NCBI GenBank assembly: GCA_000151295.1
Contig: GG745369.1
Location: 395,195-429,429 of the forward strand
Length of the DNA: 34,235 nucleotides
Direction of reading: 5' to 3'
Source: Allomyces macrogynus ATCC 38327
Taxonomy: Eukaryota; Blastocladiomycota; Blastocladiomycetes; Blastocladiales; Blastocladiaceae
Shown piece by piece: positions 1 through 10,422 of this stretch; within the stretch, counting starts at the first letter, position 1, and every line of letters starts with the position of its first letter. The notes below the pieces were generated by a model. That model was not told the DNA's origin and did not search any database. It saw only the letters and a program-made list of their open reading frames with translations. Both the position numbers and the translations under genes were made by a program.

Positions 1-46
1 GTCAAGAACCTGGACCGTCGCCCCGAGCCGGTGACCTGCCCCCGGG

Positions 47-319
47 TTGACCCACCCAAACGACTCGACCAACGCAGCGACGGTGCTCAGCGGCATGGTA
101 CCACTACAAAATCAAGACGTCAGGTCATTGGTCTATGGCAGGAGAAGTTGGGAAGACAGCGAAACGTACACGAGCGCAACCGAGCTCGCACCGTCCCGCG
201 GCTCGCCCAACCCGCACCCTGAGAGAAGCGACACAGGAAAGGGCGCGACACCCGTGTTCATCGGCGTCATGAGCACCTTCGACGGGCCGTCAAGCGAGAC
301 CTACGTTCAGAAGTGCGAC
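47..319 (+). CDS. possible internal or terminal exon of an unknown gene at the left edge
   Basis: This is a 91-codon open stretch. It ends at a lysine-cysteine-aspartate followed directly by GTGAGT, a textbook 5' splice site, at 320-325. Its composition is protein-like, with a segment reading TPVFIGVMSTFDG. There is no ATG at its start and an in-frame stop lies at 32-34, so if it is real it must begin at a splice acceptor or at a start I cannot identify. I could not find a convincing downstream exon. No family is recognised. It could equally be a chance open frame. Confidence 0.22.
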
Positions 320-1117
320 GTGAGTGAACATAATCGCATCTGGTGCGTTTCCCAACAACAACAAAAAATGCGTACCAGATCCTGCCCGCGAGAGCGGTGC
401 ACCCACAAAGAATGTGCCCAACCAGCGTCATTTTGCTCGTCTTGCGGCAAACCTGCGAGCGGATCAACGCCGCACATGCACGCCTGACTCATGGCGCGCA
501 GGCTGTCGAGCGGGAGCGCGAGACTCTGTGAAATCTCTGATCAGTCCCCGAGCTACGAATCATTCGACAGGAACCAATCTCCAATAAAATACCATTTGCG
601 TTGTCGTAGCGACGGTGGCCGTCGGGCCATCGATGGCGACAACGTTGGCACCGACGAATCGCGTTGACGCGGGATCCGGGCGGCACCACACCCAAGCGCC
701 GGGAGTAATCGGCGCCAACGACATGGTGCGCGCGTTGATTTGCGGGTCGGCAGGTCAAAGTCGTGGAGCAGCAAGCGCTTCGAGATGCGATTCGGGGAGA
801 CAGGCGAGAGCCGGTCCAGACGATGTTGGAAGCTAGAGACGAGCACACGCTCGCCGACGCTCGTCGACGCTCGTGAGACTGGCGGCAAACGCGGGTCCAA
901 TTAGAATGATGGCGTATGCGGCAAGTTGAAAGTGCGTTGGGATGCGATCAGTTGCAGCGTGCCGAAAAGAATTTTTGTTTAACAGATCAGATCTGGCAGC
1001 TGTCGCTACGAAACGCGCTTACGTGTGGCGATGTCCCGTCGACATGCTGTCCGTCAACCATGATTCCTCTCATCCATTTTGAATCCCAATCAGCTGTCAT
1101 GCAAGCAATCCAACACG
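320..1117. other. no gene recognised
   Basis: Open frames here are short, lie on both strands and resemble nothing I know. The sequence at 845-873 repeats a CGACGCTCG-like unit about three times. The last ~100 bases before 1118 would be the promoter of the F-box copy that follows. No TATA box is obvious. Confidence 0.4.
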
Positions 1118-2460
1118 ATGCCCGACAACGACGCCAACCTGCCCCCTGTTCGACCATGTTCACTGGATGAGCTTCCATCACCTGCGCTGTACCGCATTGC
1201 CGAGTTTCTCGCACCGCCCAACGCTCGCCTGCGAGTTTGCCGGCCTGTTCAAGTCGCGACCCACCTTTTGGTCGATCCGCAATGGCCTATCATCAGGGAG
1301 TACTTCCTCAAGCAACTGCGACATGTCCTGTGTCTTGCGCTTGCTGCGCCTGCACTCTTTGCGCCCTGTGTCCGCACCGCGATGTTAGGCGTCCAGATTT
1401 TTATTTGCCTGCAGACTTGCTGTTCAGCACCTTGTTTGTCATTGGCCACAAGCCCCCTTGGGCCGCCATGGCTCAAATCACATCCACGGCCAATCTGATC
1501 ATTTTCAAAGCTGGAGGTATCGATGCAGAAATTGCTCTGCCTGGCGTATGGACGGCGCTGCTACGACTGTGCCGTGTCACTGCAAGAGTCATTTCTTGAA
1601 GTTGGAGCAAGAAATGATCTTGGTGCCGCTACTCGGATATCTCCCTACGGATCTCAATTTGCTTGGGGCAAAAACTCTAAAATTCTCACAACGACCGTTT
1701 TTTTGGCGCTGTCTGCGGTTCTCCCACGTCTGGCGGCTCTTGAGCAGTTGTCATTGGGCTGTTGTGACACTGCATCGCTGGGCAACGTGCTTGCCGCGCT
1801 TCCACGGTCCACGCTCCGCTCCCTGAGTCTGTTCCTTGATTTTTTCTGAAATTCAGTCACAGGCGCCCTGAAACAGGCGCCTCCCAACTTGGCAACGTTC
1901 CAGTGCTTCACTATCGTACCATGGACCCGTTTTTACCGATTCCCCTTGACCAGTTTCCGCTTGCCCAGGACCACCTCCTCCTTGCGCTCCCAATCTGGAC
2001 CAAACCCATGTTCCGCCAACTGCAGCTCGCGCCGACACTTGAGTAGCTTGATCTTAAGCCCTTCGGGGAACAATAATTGCGCCGTTGGGCTCGAGTACCT
2101 TGCAGATCGACTCCTAGCGTCGCTCGACTTGTATCTGTGCTCGTGGTGGCTGTCTGAGACACCTGCCATTGCTGTGCTCGCCCGGTCTCACCAATCTGCA
2201 CATCCTTATTATCGACCGCCGTGCACTGACCACCGCCGACCTGGATCAGTTTGCTGGAAGGTGACCCATGTCCCAGAACAAGCTCCATTTGCCGCGGAAC
2301 GCATTGACTGGCGCGCCGCCTGATTTGCCGTCGCGCCTCCGCGCAATTCGGGGCCACACCGATTTGTCCCTTCCCTCACCAAGTTCAACTGCGAGCGGGA
2401 GAGCGTGGGTGAAATTATTGGCACACGCGTTGAATAGCATGATGGCGACAAGAATGGTCG
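1118..2460 (+). pseudogene. F1: F-box/LRR family pseudogene
   Basis: It begins with an ATG at 1118 and an F-box-like stretch, SLDELPSPALYRIAEFL. About 50 residues later comes the family signature VLCLALAAPALFAPCV (about 1324-1370). The frame then breaks: the reading continues in a second frame to about 1600 and a third from about 1680, where LPRLAALEQLSLG and LPRSTLRSL are leucine-rich-repeat pieces. Further on, LEYLADRLLASL and SETPAIAVLARS match the neighbouring copy F2. The C-terminal motif LTTADLDQFAGR is followed by TGA (2262-2264) where F2 has TGG. Several frameshifts plus this nonsense codon make it a pseudogene. The F-box assignment rests on pattern only; such proteins normally link substrates to SCF ubiquitin ligases. 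Confidence 0.68.
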
Positions 2461-2479
2461 CGTGCAGTGGTAATTGATT

Positions 2480-3667
2480 TTGCCTTTCCGCACCGCAAAT
2501 CGGACCGGCTTGTCCTCTATTTCCCGAAACGAAGATCATCCGCCAGCGCTGCTCGCCGCTGGACGCTCTTGCCCGCGCCATTTTGCCAGTTTCAAGGCAT
2601 TACGGTTGCCCATTCCGATGCCCAGCTGCCCGTTGGATCGCACTGCCGCGCCTTGCTGAGTGGTGGGCGTCTTTCCTGGGACCGTCTCGCGCAATTGAAG
2701 TCCACGGCCAATCTTCATTTGCGCTCCCCAAATGTCAACGACCCTGACGCAAGTGATGTGCCCAAAGTCTTTTCGGCCCTCCTGCGGCCTGGTGTGCGTA
2801 AGGTGACGCTCTTTGGCTCCTTTTTGGAAAAAATCCAATCGGCCGCAAATTTGCCCCAAATGCTCATTCAGCCTCCTGCCACTTCGACTGTGCTCGACTT
2901 GGTTGTGGTAAATACTGCACCCTTGACCATGACGACGGCTGTCTTGGCGACACTTGCTGTCATCCTTTTGGTTTGCAGGCCCTTGAGCAGCTCAGCCTGG
3001 GCTATGCGACACTATGGGACTCGATCAAGCGCTGGATGCGCTTCCGCAACCAACGCTCCGCTCCTTGGCACTTCTCATTGCGCCGCAAGTCTTTTCCACA
3101 ACTGGTCGCGTCGTGGCAAAGGCGCCTTCCAATCTGCTTTCGTTCCAGCTCATGGTGGAGTCTACTGCGCTGCAGCCGCGTCACTTTGGTGTTGAACGGT
3201 TCCCGCTAGTTCACGACGACCTGTACCTGCTCCTCCCCGTCTGGTCCAGGCACACGTTCCGTGAGCTGCGGCGCATCGCACCAACGTTGCGCCGACTCAC
3301 GCATTCGCGCTCGGTGCACGCGCCAAACGTGGCCTGACTTGAGTACCTCGTGGAGCGACTCCCGAATTCGCTCGAAGAGTTGATTATTTCCATTTTGCCG
3401 CTGTCGGAGACGCCTGCGCTCGCCGTTCTTGCGCGATCCCTGCCGTCCCGTCTCCGCTCCCTCCCTCTTGTTGGGTGTTCGCTGACCACCGACGATCTGG
3501 ACCAGTTTTCAGGTCGATGGCCATTATCCCTGGGCGAGCTCAATTTGTCCGACAACATGCTCACTACAGCTCCGTGCGACTTGCCGCCGCCGCTGCACGT
3601 GCTCACGCTGAGGGGGAACGTTTTGATCGACGACGATGAAGGCGTCGCGTGGGTCGCAATAACTTGA
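2480..3667 (+). pseudogene. F2: F-box/LRR family pseudogene, N-terminus missing
   Basis: This is a tandem paralogue of F1 without an F-box. Aligning pieces are ALEQLSLGYATLWDS (about 2975-3020), LPQPTLRSLALL (about 3040), LEYLVERLPNSLEELIIS (3342 onward), SETPALAVLARSLPSRLRSL and the tail LTTDDLDQFSGRWPLSL. Frames switch near 2970 and 3015, and a TGA at 3336-3338 interrupts the reading before the LRR tail. The tail stops abruptly after GVAWV. Other copies continue there with about 25 more residues. The stop at 3667 lies only 17 bases before the ATG of F3, so the copies are packed tightly or fused by deletion. Confidence 0.65.
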
Positions 3668-3684
3668 CACATTCCGCTCGACCG

Positions 3685-4233
3685 ATGTCGATTGACCAAC
3701 TCCCGTCGTTGATTTTGCACTGGATTGCCGAGCTCATTGCCTTTGACCAAGCCCGCAGCTGGAAATACCGACCCATTCGAGCCATGCTTCACGGCATGAC
3801 AGACCCAACATTTCGATTTGAATTTCCAGACAATCCCGTGCGTCGTGTCCTGAATCTTGCGTTGGTTGCGCCCGCTCTCTATGCGCCGTGTGTGCACGTT
3901 GCACTTCGGTCCACGTCCCTGACACCAGGAGAGCACGACATACGGCTTGTCGGTGACAACGTGGTTCGAGTCGCGTGGATCTCCCCGTTGGGGCGAAGCG
4001 CCACGTTCAATGGTTTCTCTCTTTACCCCTCCGGGCCAGCGATCGCAGTATTGTGTCCTCGGCGTGACGAGTATCGTTTGCGCGCTTCTCGCCAATGGTC
4101 GCTTGTACCTGTGTCAGTTGCTCTTCGCGTCTTGACTCTCTCGGGTATCGATTTTCCATCTCTCGCAACCCTGCCGCAGTGCCGTCAGTTGTTTCTTACG
4201 GGGGAAGAGCTCTCATCAGATGCCCTGAGGTAA
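3685..4233 (+). pseudogene. F3: truncated F-box family gene
   Basis: It is an open frame of 182 codons from ATG 3685. The F-box-like helix is SIDQLPSLILHWIAELI, and the family signature VLNLALVAPALYAPCV lies at residues 54-69. It ends after LATLPQCRQLFLTGEELSS without any of the leucine-rich region that intact relatives carry for a further 300-400 residues. The truncation point at 4196-4233 coincides with the 3' end of an inverted family copy (F4). It could be expressed as a short F-box-only protein, but truncation by rearrangement is the simpler reading. Confidence 0.6.
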
Positions 4234-5035
4234 ACATGGGGAAATTGTCATTGGCCAGCAGTTCCAATTCGACCAGGGTGGGCGGAACGTGCGTGATCAA
4301 TCGTTGAAGCGAGGCCGATCCCAACTCGTTGCGAACCGCGTCAACCAAGGTCAATGAATGCGGAAGACAGGAAGCAACAGTGACACTGTCGTTCGGCAAG
4401 ATGACCTCGAGCAAGTCAAGGGGCTTCAGTGATGGGGGAAAGTCGATTGCATCGCACAATACTGCCTCGGCAAACACTGCCAAGTGTTGGCATCGCGGCG
4501 GACTGGCTGGGGAGAGCACGTTCGTCGGCAAGGAACGTGATAAATTGCAGGTTTGGCACGGGTAAGAGAGACCACATGCGTGATACTCCTATCCGTTCAC
4601 GCGAGGGCTCCATGGAAAGGGTCCAGGGAATGAAAGAGCGAACAGAGCTGCGAAGTGGCAGCATCAGGTAAAGCCGTCCACCTGATCCGGTAACCGCAAA
4701 GACCACACGGCCAACTTCAGCAGGAGCAAGGTCGACCGTGTCCACTTGTCGAGGCGCAATGAATTGAGCAAGAACGAAAGTGTGGCGACCGCATTGATTG
4801 CGACGCGCAGGCAGGGCGCGTAGAGAGCTGGAGCAACCAGCGCAAGGCGCAGGACCGCATCCGAGTCACATTTATGGTGAAGCGAGGTGGCGGAGACGGG
4901 AAGAAATGGGTCATGCTTGATCGTGGTCGTCGCGTCAAAGTAACGTTATTCAAGGAACTTGGCAATCATGCGCACGGCCGGGTACGGCAAGTTATCAAGA
5001 GCGTGTCGTCGATTCGGTTGCAGCAAGTTATTCAT
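4196..5035 (-). pseudogene. F4: inverted F-box/LRR family pseudogene
   Basis: On the minus strand it starts at ATG 5035-5033 with the F-box-like stretch ALDNLPYPAVRMIAKFL. TAA (4948-4946) interrupts it directly. The same frame continues through the best-preserved family signature in the window, AVLRLALVAPALYAPCL (about 4860-4805), and is stopped again by TGA at 4666-4664. After another frame change it ends in a leucine-rich stretch with LPHSLTLVDAV and VPPTLVELELL. It converges on F3 and its end overlaps F3's end by 38 bp. Confidence 0.65.
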
Positions 5036-5559
5036 GGTTGAAGCGGTCGCGGGCAGGGGTTAGAAGACTTTTGTGCAGATCACCGTGGAGTTGGTCTGAA
5101 GTGGAGAGGTCGTCGTTGACGAGATGGACGTGAGAACGAGGCCGCGAGCGACAGGTGCGCAGGAGCCGCTTCAAACGACGTTGGCCGTTTTGATTCATAT
5201 CTGCGCCTTGGCCAAGTGGATTAATGGTGGAGCAACAAGTCGGCCTCCGCAATATATTTGGCTACCTTGTCATCCGCTGTGATGCATGTGTGAAGTGTGA
5301 AATGTGACGCGTGGTGTGGAGTGCCGTCGATTTCGAGATTCCTGGCTCACATCAAGCTGCTGCCTGTCATGTCTGCTGCAGACTCGAACTTCTCGCCAAG
5401 CAATGCGTTTTGGTGGATCTTGTCCGCGTTCTCGTGTATCGGACACGATGCCACAACGCCATCACACCAGCAGCTGACACAAAAAAGGGAAACACGTCAA
5501 ATTTCAATCGCCACTCCACTCATCACGCCTGCCTCTGCACCGCCGCGCGCGACGACCAT
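5036..5559. other. no gene recognised; 3' flank of the fucosyltransferase
   Basis: No coherent frame or known motif was seen on either strand. It separates the start of F4 (divergent, left) from the stop codon of the fucosyltransferase gene (right), so it should contain the F4 promoter remnant and the fucosyltransferase terminator region. Confidence 0.4.
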
Positions 5560-7786
5560 CTACCGCGACTTTCCATGCTCCGAGCTCCCATCCATCACGC
5601 GCAGCGGCACACTATCCGCCTTCGCCAGCAATGCCGGATCCACCACACTCTGCCGGCGCAACGGCATCCGATCGGCCAACCCCCGCTTCGGCCGGTCCCG
5701 AACAACACCCACAAACACGGACCCCGCGACGACCACGACAACTGCCAGCACCCAATCCAACACCGTCCAGGGCCGTGCCGGTGCATCCACCCCATCGAGC
5801 GGGTCCGGGCGCAAGTCCATGACGGGCGCGAGCGGGAACAGCGCCGCAGCCGCGGCCGACCCCTCGCGATCACGCACTTCCGCGGCCGCCACGGCCCCGT
5901 CCAAGTCAGCGAGCCGCGACGCGCGGTGCGCACGACGGCGAATCGGTTTCGGCCACGTGGGCCGCGACACGTTGGTGCTGAGCACGCGCAGGTAGTCGTC
6001 GGGCACGACGTTGCGGTACGCCGCCGGGTCGAACGCGGTCGGCGCCCATTTCGCGAGCTGGCACGAGTAGTCAGGCGCGACGTACGCGGCGCGCGAGCGC
6101 GGCGGGGTCGGGACAAATGACCGCGGCAGCGGCAGCGACCGGGCGCCGCGCACGATGCGTTTCCCCTGCGCGTCGCGCTCGAAGGCCTTGGCGGCGACGA
6201 GAGGCTTGCCGTCGAGTTTGGCCGTTTCCACGGTCAGTGCGTCCACGAGCTGCATGAGCTGCGCCTCCTTGGCGTCCATGGACGCCTCGTAGACGGCGCG
6301 CCGCTCGCGCTCGTGCTGCAGGACCTGTTCGGCGTCGATCGCGTGCCGGCACAGGCCGCACCACCCGCCCCGACGGCCGGCCGCGTACCGCGGCGACGTC
6401 CACCGGTCGCGCCAGCCCTGCACCCAGTGGCGGCGGTCCTGCCGGTACTGCAGTCGGTGCGAGTAGGCGGCCTGGTTCTCGGCCAAGTGCTGCAGCTCCT
6501 TGGCCATGTCGGCGAGCGTCGGATAAGTGTCGACCTGGATGGCCGCGTCCGGGTGCGGTAGAAAGGCCGCGTAGGATTTCGGGCCGTCGACGATCGGGAT
6601 CGAGCCTGCCTGGATCGCGCGCAGGAAAGTGCGCGAGATGTAGTCGTGACAGTTGGACGTTTCGAGGACCAGAACAAACTTGTACTTTTGCATGGCCTTG
6701 ACGAGGTCGGTGTCTGTGGAGAGAGAATAGAGCGGGTCAGCATTGCGTGTTACTGGCAAACCGGCACGCGCAAAGCGAACGTACCAGACGGCAACTGCTC
6801 GCCGTTCGTCGGGCACCCGCCGAGACTATCCACCGTCAACCCCAACCGCTGCAACTGCTCGACCAGCTCCGACCGTCGGTTATCCGTCTTGCACACGGTC
6901 GACACCCACAAGATCGGCGCGCGGCTCGTGTCGGCAAACCGCTGCTCAACAAGGTACCAGTTGAAGGGTGTTTCCACGGCTTGGACAAGGTCCTGGCCAA
7001 ACGGCGGGATCGGGAAATCGCTGTCGAGCCGGTAGGACATGGTGTAGTCGAAAAGCCGCGTGGTTTCGGGGCGCAGCACGTGGTATGGCGGCGGGTGCTG
7101 GAAGAGTGGTCGCGTTAGCTCATGGGGTCGAGAGAAGAACGACACGGGAAAGAAGCGGCGCGCACCTCGACCGGCGAGACTTCCGAGTAGAGCACCCACG
7201 GCTGGTGCAGCATTCGCCTTGGCAAATCCTTGGTGTCGACATCTGTAGGACTCGGTGAGCCCTCCGCGTCCAGGAGAAGGAGAGCAAATTCGGCACCAAT
7301 TCAACGAACCAGTCGAACTGAACAGCACAACCGACGAATGGTTCTTAAGTCTCCCTGGGAATGGCAAGAAGTGGTCAGTCGCGACCACGCGCCCGCGTTG
7401 CCGAAACGTAAACTCGCGTACTCTGGTGCGTCACGACGCACATCTTGGCCCCCAAGTCGGGGCAGAAATCGACCTTAAACCCTTCCCATCCAGGCTTGCC
7501 CGCGACTGCACGCAAGGCCGTCCAGTCCGGTCAGTACAACTTGCTTGACAACGTATTCGCTCAGTCAGCACGGAGCAGACGAACCAGGTGTCCACGCCAA
7601 GATCCGTGCCGCTGCCGCCTTGTAGAATTGTGGGTGCTTGCTGAGCGCACTGCCGGCCGAATCCAGGCCATCCTCGGCGAGATCGAGATCGGAATAGTCG
7701 CTGCTGGGCCCGCTCAGGTAGCGGATCAGGAAGACCACGGCGAGGAGGGTCAGGCAGCCGCCGGCAACGCGCGAAACGGCCCCCAT
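5560..7786 (-). CDS. alpha-1,3-fucosyltransferase, glycosyltransferase family 10 (six exons)
   Basis: Exons, in order of transcription: 7786-7585, 7505-7422, 7354-7310, 7242-7166, 7097-6785, 6713-5560. They join in frame to 624 residues. GT10 enzymes move fucose from GDP-fucose to N-acetylglucosamine-containing glycans in the Golgi. Residues 8-23 form a hydrophobic signal anchor, as in type II Golgi enzymes. Diagnostic GT10 pieces follow: CPDLGAKMCVVTH, VVLFSSTD, WVLYSEVSP, FDYTMSYRLDSDFP, and the donor-site block KYKFVLVLETSNCHDY with AGSIPIVDGP. A CGLC pair fits the C-terminal cysteine motif of this family. Unusually, a second hydrophobic stretch (WVLAVVVVVAGSVFVGVV) sits about 50 residues before the C-terminus, after a long charged region. 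Introns are 67-79 nt and begin GTTCGT, GTACGC, GTTCGT, GTGCGC and GTACGT. The acceptor substrate cannot be told from sequence. Confidence 0.9.
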
Positions 7787-8273
7787 GGTACAGCTTGGTG
7801 GTCGGGGTCGGGTCGATTTTGGGTCCCGGTGATCAGCGTGATGACTGGGTGAAAATTCGAGCGTCGGCGACCGTTGGCGAGCTTGGCGGGTGGCAGCTTG
7901 ATCTAATGCGCTGCTTGCTATTGCAGCTGGTCCAAGGCTTGTAGATTGGTGGTGGTGGTAGCCGGCAGGACCAAGTGATCAAAGCGGCCAGTTTGCGGTC
8001 GGCACCAGTCGGCAAGCCGCGCCACCAAGCTGGCGGCGTGTCGTGCCGGTGGCGAAAGGAAAGGCACCACACCGTGAAATAACGCAGAAATACGCCCATT
8101 TTGGCGAGAAAGTTATCAACACGGGACCGCGTCGAGCTTCGATCAGAGGGGCAAAGCATATTTTCGTCCACGACCAACGGCCACTCCTCCCCCGCCTCTA
8201 TTCTCCTCCTCCTTTCCCCCGCTCCTTTTCTCGCTCGGTCAACAACCAAACCTCTCCACCGTTTTGTGAACTC
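7787..8273. promoter_or_regulatory. shared upstream region of divergent genes
   Basis: The interval separates the start of the fucosyltransferase (minus) from the start of the unknown plus-strand gene. Positions 8180-8265 are strongly C/T-rich on the plus strand and run up to the ATG at 8274, which resembles the pyrimidine-rich start regions of fungal promoters. No TATA box is evident. The call rests on position and composition only. Confidence 0.4.
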
Positions 8274-8947
8274 ATGACGACCCTACCGGCCCGCCCCTCT
8301 GTGACGGCGGCGACCGCGACCGCTGCCTTGCGCGCTGCGCTCGCCATCAAAGTCCCACCTGCACCGTCGTCGCCGCCCACGCACCCGTGGTGGACACATG
8401 GCAATGCATCGACGGCCAGAACCCCGACCCAGTCTTTACCAACGAGCACTGGGCGCACTACCCCGACCCAGCCTTTTCCAACGGGCGCAAGACGCCACCC
8501 AGTGAACGTCGCCACGCCGAACGTCGTGGTGTGCTGAACTGCTCGCGTTCTCGGTTCTGGGACCCCTTGCCGCTAACAAGTGGCCTGCGAACCATGCCAA
8601 CAGACCCCCCCCCCCCCCCACGCCAAACCGCCGCGCGCGTCTCCGCCGCCCAACGGTCGCTTGCCGCATGGAACACGGCGCACGCGCGCGCCGCGCAGCG
8701 CCGTGCCCTCGCCGCACGAGCTGCTCCCACTTGGCCGACCAGCGCGTGGGTTGGTCCGGTCTCGCCCGCGGTCCCGCCCTGGGCCGGCGCGCGCCGCTCG
8801 CTCGCTGTGTTCACGGCATGGAATCCGTGGTCGTGGCCCGCACCAACGTCGCCCGTGTCCCCCGGCACGTCGTACGTGTACCACTGCGAGTTGTGCGTGG
8901 ATGGCGCGCGGTGCGAGTTTGATGAGATGGAGCGCACGTGGCAGTAG
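8274..8947 (+). CDS. unknown protein, probably spliced
   Basis: I do not recognise it. The proposed start is ATG 8274, just after a pyrimidine-rich leader. An exon 8274-8351 (ending AAALRAALAIK) and an intron 8352-8419 (GTCCCA...CCAG, 68 nt) join in phase to a long frame 8420-8947 that ends TAG, giving 201 residues. The second exon contains NPDPVFTNEHWAHYPDP, then a proline run coded by 15 consecutive C's at 8605-8619. An alanine/arginine-rich stretch follows, and the acidic end holds YHCELCVDGARCEFDEMER, a CxxC...C pattern that could bind metal. A further intron around the C-run is possible. The N-terminus, rich in alanine, serine, threonine and arginine with few acids, would suit a mitochondrial presequence, but this is only a guess. 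Confidence 0.45.
8605..8619 (+). repeat. C15 homopolymer
   Basis: Fifteen consecutive C's lie in the sense strand of the 8274 gene. Similar C-runs on the sense strand occur just upstream of splice acceptors in the DnaJ and Atg8 genes of this window, so this one may mark an undetected intron. No AG acceptor lies within the next 70 bases, which argues against that. Confidence 0.85.
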
Positions 8948-9211
8948 ATGAGTAGGTCGGGAGTGGGGGCTCGTGGTGAGCCTGTGAGAAGGGAGCGATA
9001 CCTTGGGGGTAGCGCCGACAGTGAGGAGTGGATAGGTCGGCGCTGGCAAACAGTTTGAGAGACCAAATACATTGCATGTTGAGACAGGTGTCCGAACGAT
9101 TAGACATGATCACCGCAGCGGTTCGGTGACCGCTCGCCAGAACCGATTCGACAATGGTAAGAACACGGCGCAGAAGAGAGACAGGACACAACGACGAGAA
9201 GAAAACTCACA

Positions 9212-9571
9212 TCAGCACCCTGGGATCACTTTCGTAAACTGCCCAATCCAAGCAATCGACAGGTTGAGAGCATCATCGGGTCGAGCTAAGCGGATCTTGC
9301 GCCACTGGGACACGGCGCTGATCGCGACTCGCAGACACGGCGCGTAGAGAGATGGGGAGGTCAAGACGCTGAGCACATTATCTTGGTCGAGATGTCGCTG
9401 CGAATTCATGAGTGCTTCCAGCCGTCGCACCTGGCTTTGCGGCTAGCAGTATGGGCGGGTGCTGGCCACACCCCATGGCGCCAGGCATTCGGAAACGCGG
9501 CTGATAACATTGGACGTAAGGGTATCGAGACTGAGTCGGCGGGGCATTTGCAGGGGGTCGTCTGTCGGCAT
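9212..9571 (-). pseudogene. F5: F-box family pseudogene fragment
   Basis: On the minus strand ATG 9571 opens the F-box-like stretch RRLSLDTLTSNVISRVSECL. A frameshift follows near 9440. The second frame carries the family signature LTSPSLYAPCLRVAISAV (about 9370-9310) and runs to a stop at 9212. Nothing resembling the leucine-rich part follows. It is a broken and truncated copy, isolated from the others by conserved genes. Confidence 0.6.
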
Positions 9572-10422
9572 GACATCCTGCTGCGCAGGCGATATGACGT
9601 GGATCGGCCGTTGCAGGTCAACATCAGAGAACCTTTCTCTGACTGTAAGGCGCAAGACGCAGGCCGCTCCCTTGGACCAGGCTTCGGCATACTCTTCAAG
9701 CCCTCTTAATAACAGGAATGGTTGGGCGAATGCAGGTCAGTCGAAGTATCATCAACAAATCGGATGCCCAGGGATGTGTATCAGTCCAGTCTCGAGAAAA
9801 AGCGCCGGTACATGCGAGTACGAAATTCAATGATGCTGGGCAATACACGAGGATCAAGATTGGATCGGCAAAGGTCTTGGTCTATCATGGTCGAGGCATG
9901 CATGGCGCACCACACAGCACTGTGAGTACAGACCAACGTTAACTTCGGTGTTGCGCGCAAGAAAAGAGCCAAAATGGTGAGAAAACGATCAGATCGTTCA
10001 AGGATTGGCTACAGTGGTCGCAAGAGTACATAGAGGTTGAATTATGATGCCGACGGGGAACGAACCAGCAAGTGCCGCATGAAGCACGAAGGTCTCATGT
10101 CTGACCCGAGAGCTCTCGCTGACTTGCATCAATACATATACCTTGCTGGACTGCAAACACAATGCTTCAGGCCAGCCATTCTCCATCCAAAGTGGTACCA
10201 CGTCCGTGAGGTGAAGATCGAAGGAAGAAACATGGTAGGTCGGATGAAGTGGTGACAGTCTAAAGATACTATACTGCATGGAGCTGTATGCCTCGCGGAA
10301 ACGGAAAGTATTCAATCGCATTCTGTTCAACAGCGCAAAACCGATCTCATCCCTCCCCTCTCATCCTCTCCTCACGCTCCTTGCCCGAACGCGGCCTTGA
10401 TCCCTACACGCGCCCCGACGCG
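9572..10422. other. no gene recognised
   Basis: This is an AT-richer spacer with only chance open frames. Its right end (about 10330-10422) is the 3' flank of the DnaJ gene and is pyrimidine-rich on the plus strand. No repeat or RNA gene was recognised. Confidence 0.4.

Noticed and set aside
3211..4095. 294-codon open frame on the minus strand
   Set aside because: It lies antisense to F2 and F3, has random composition and no domain. The sense strand carries clear family motifs.
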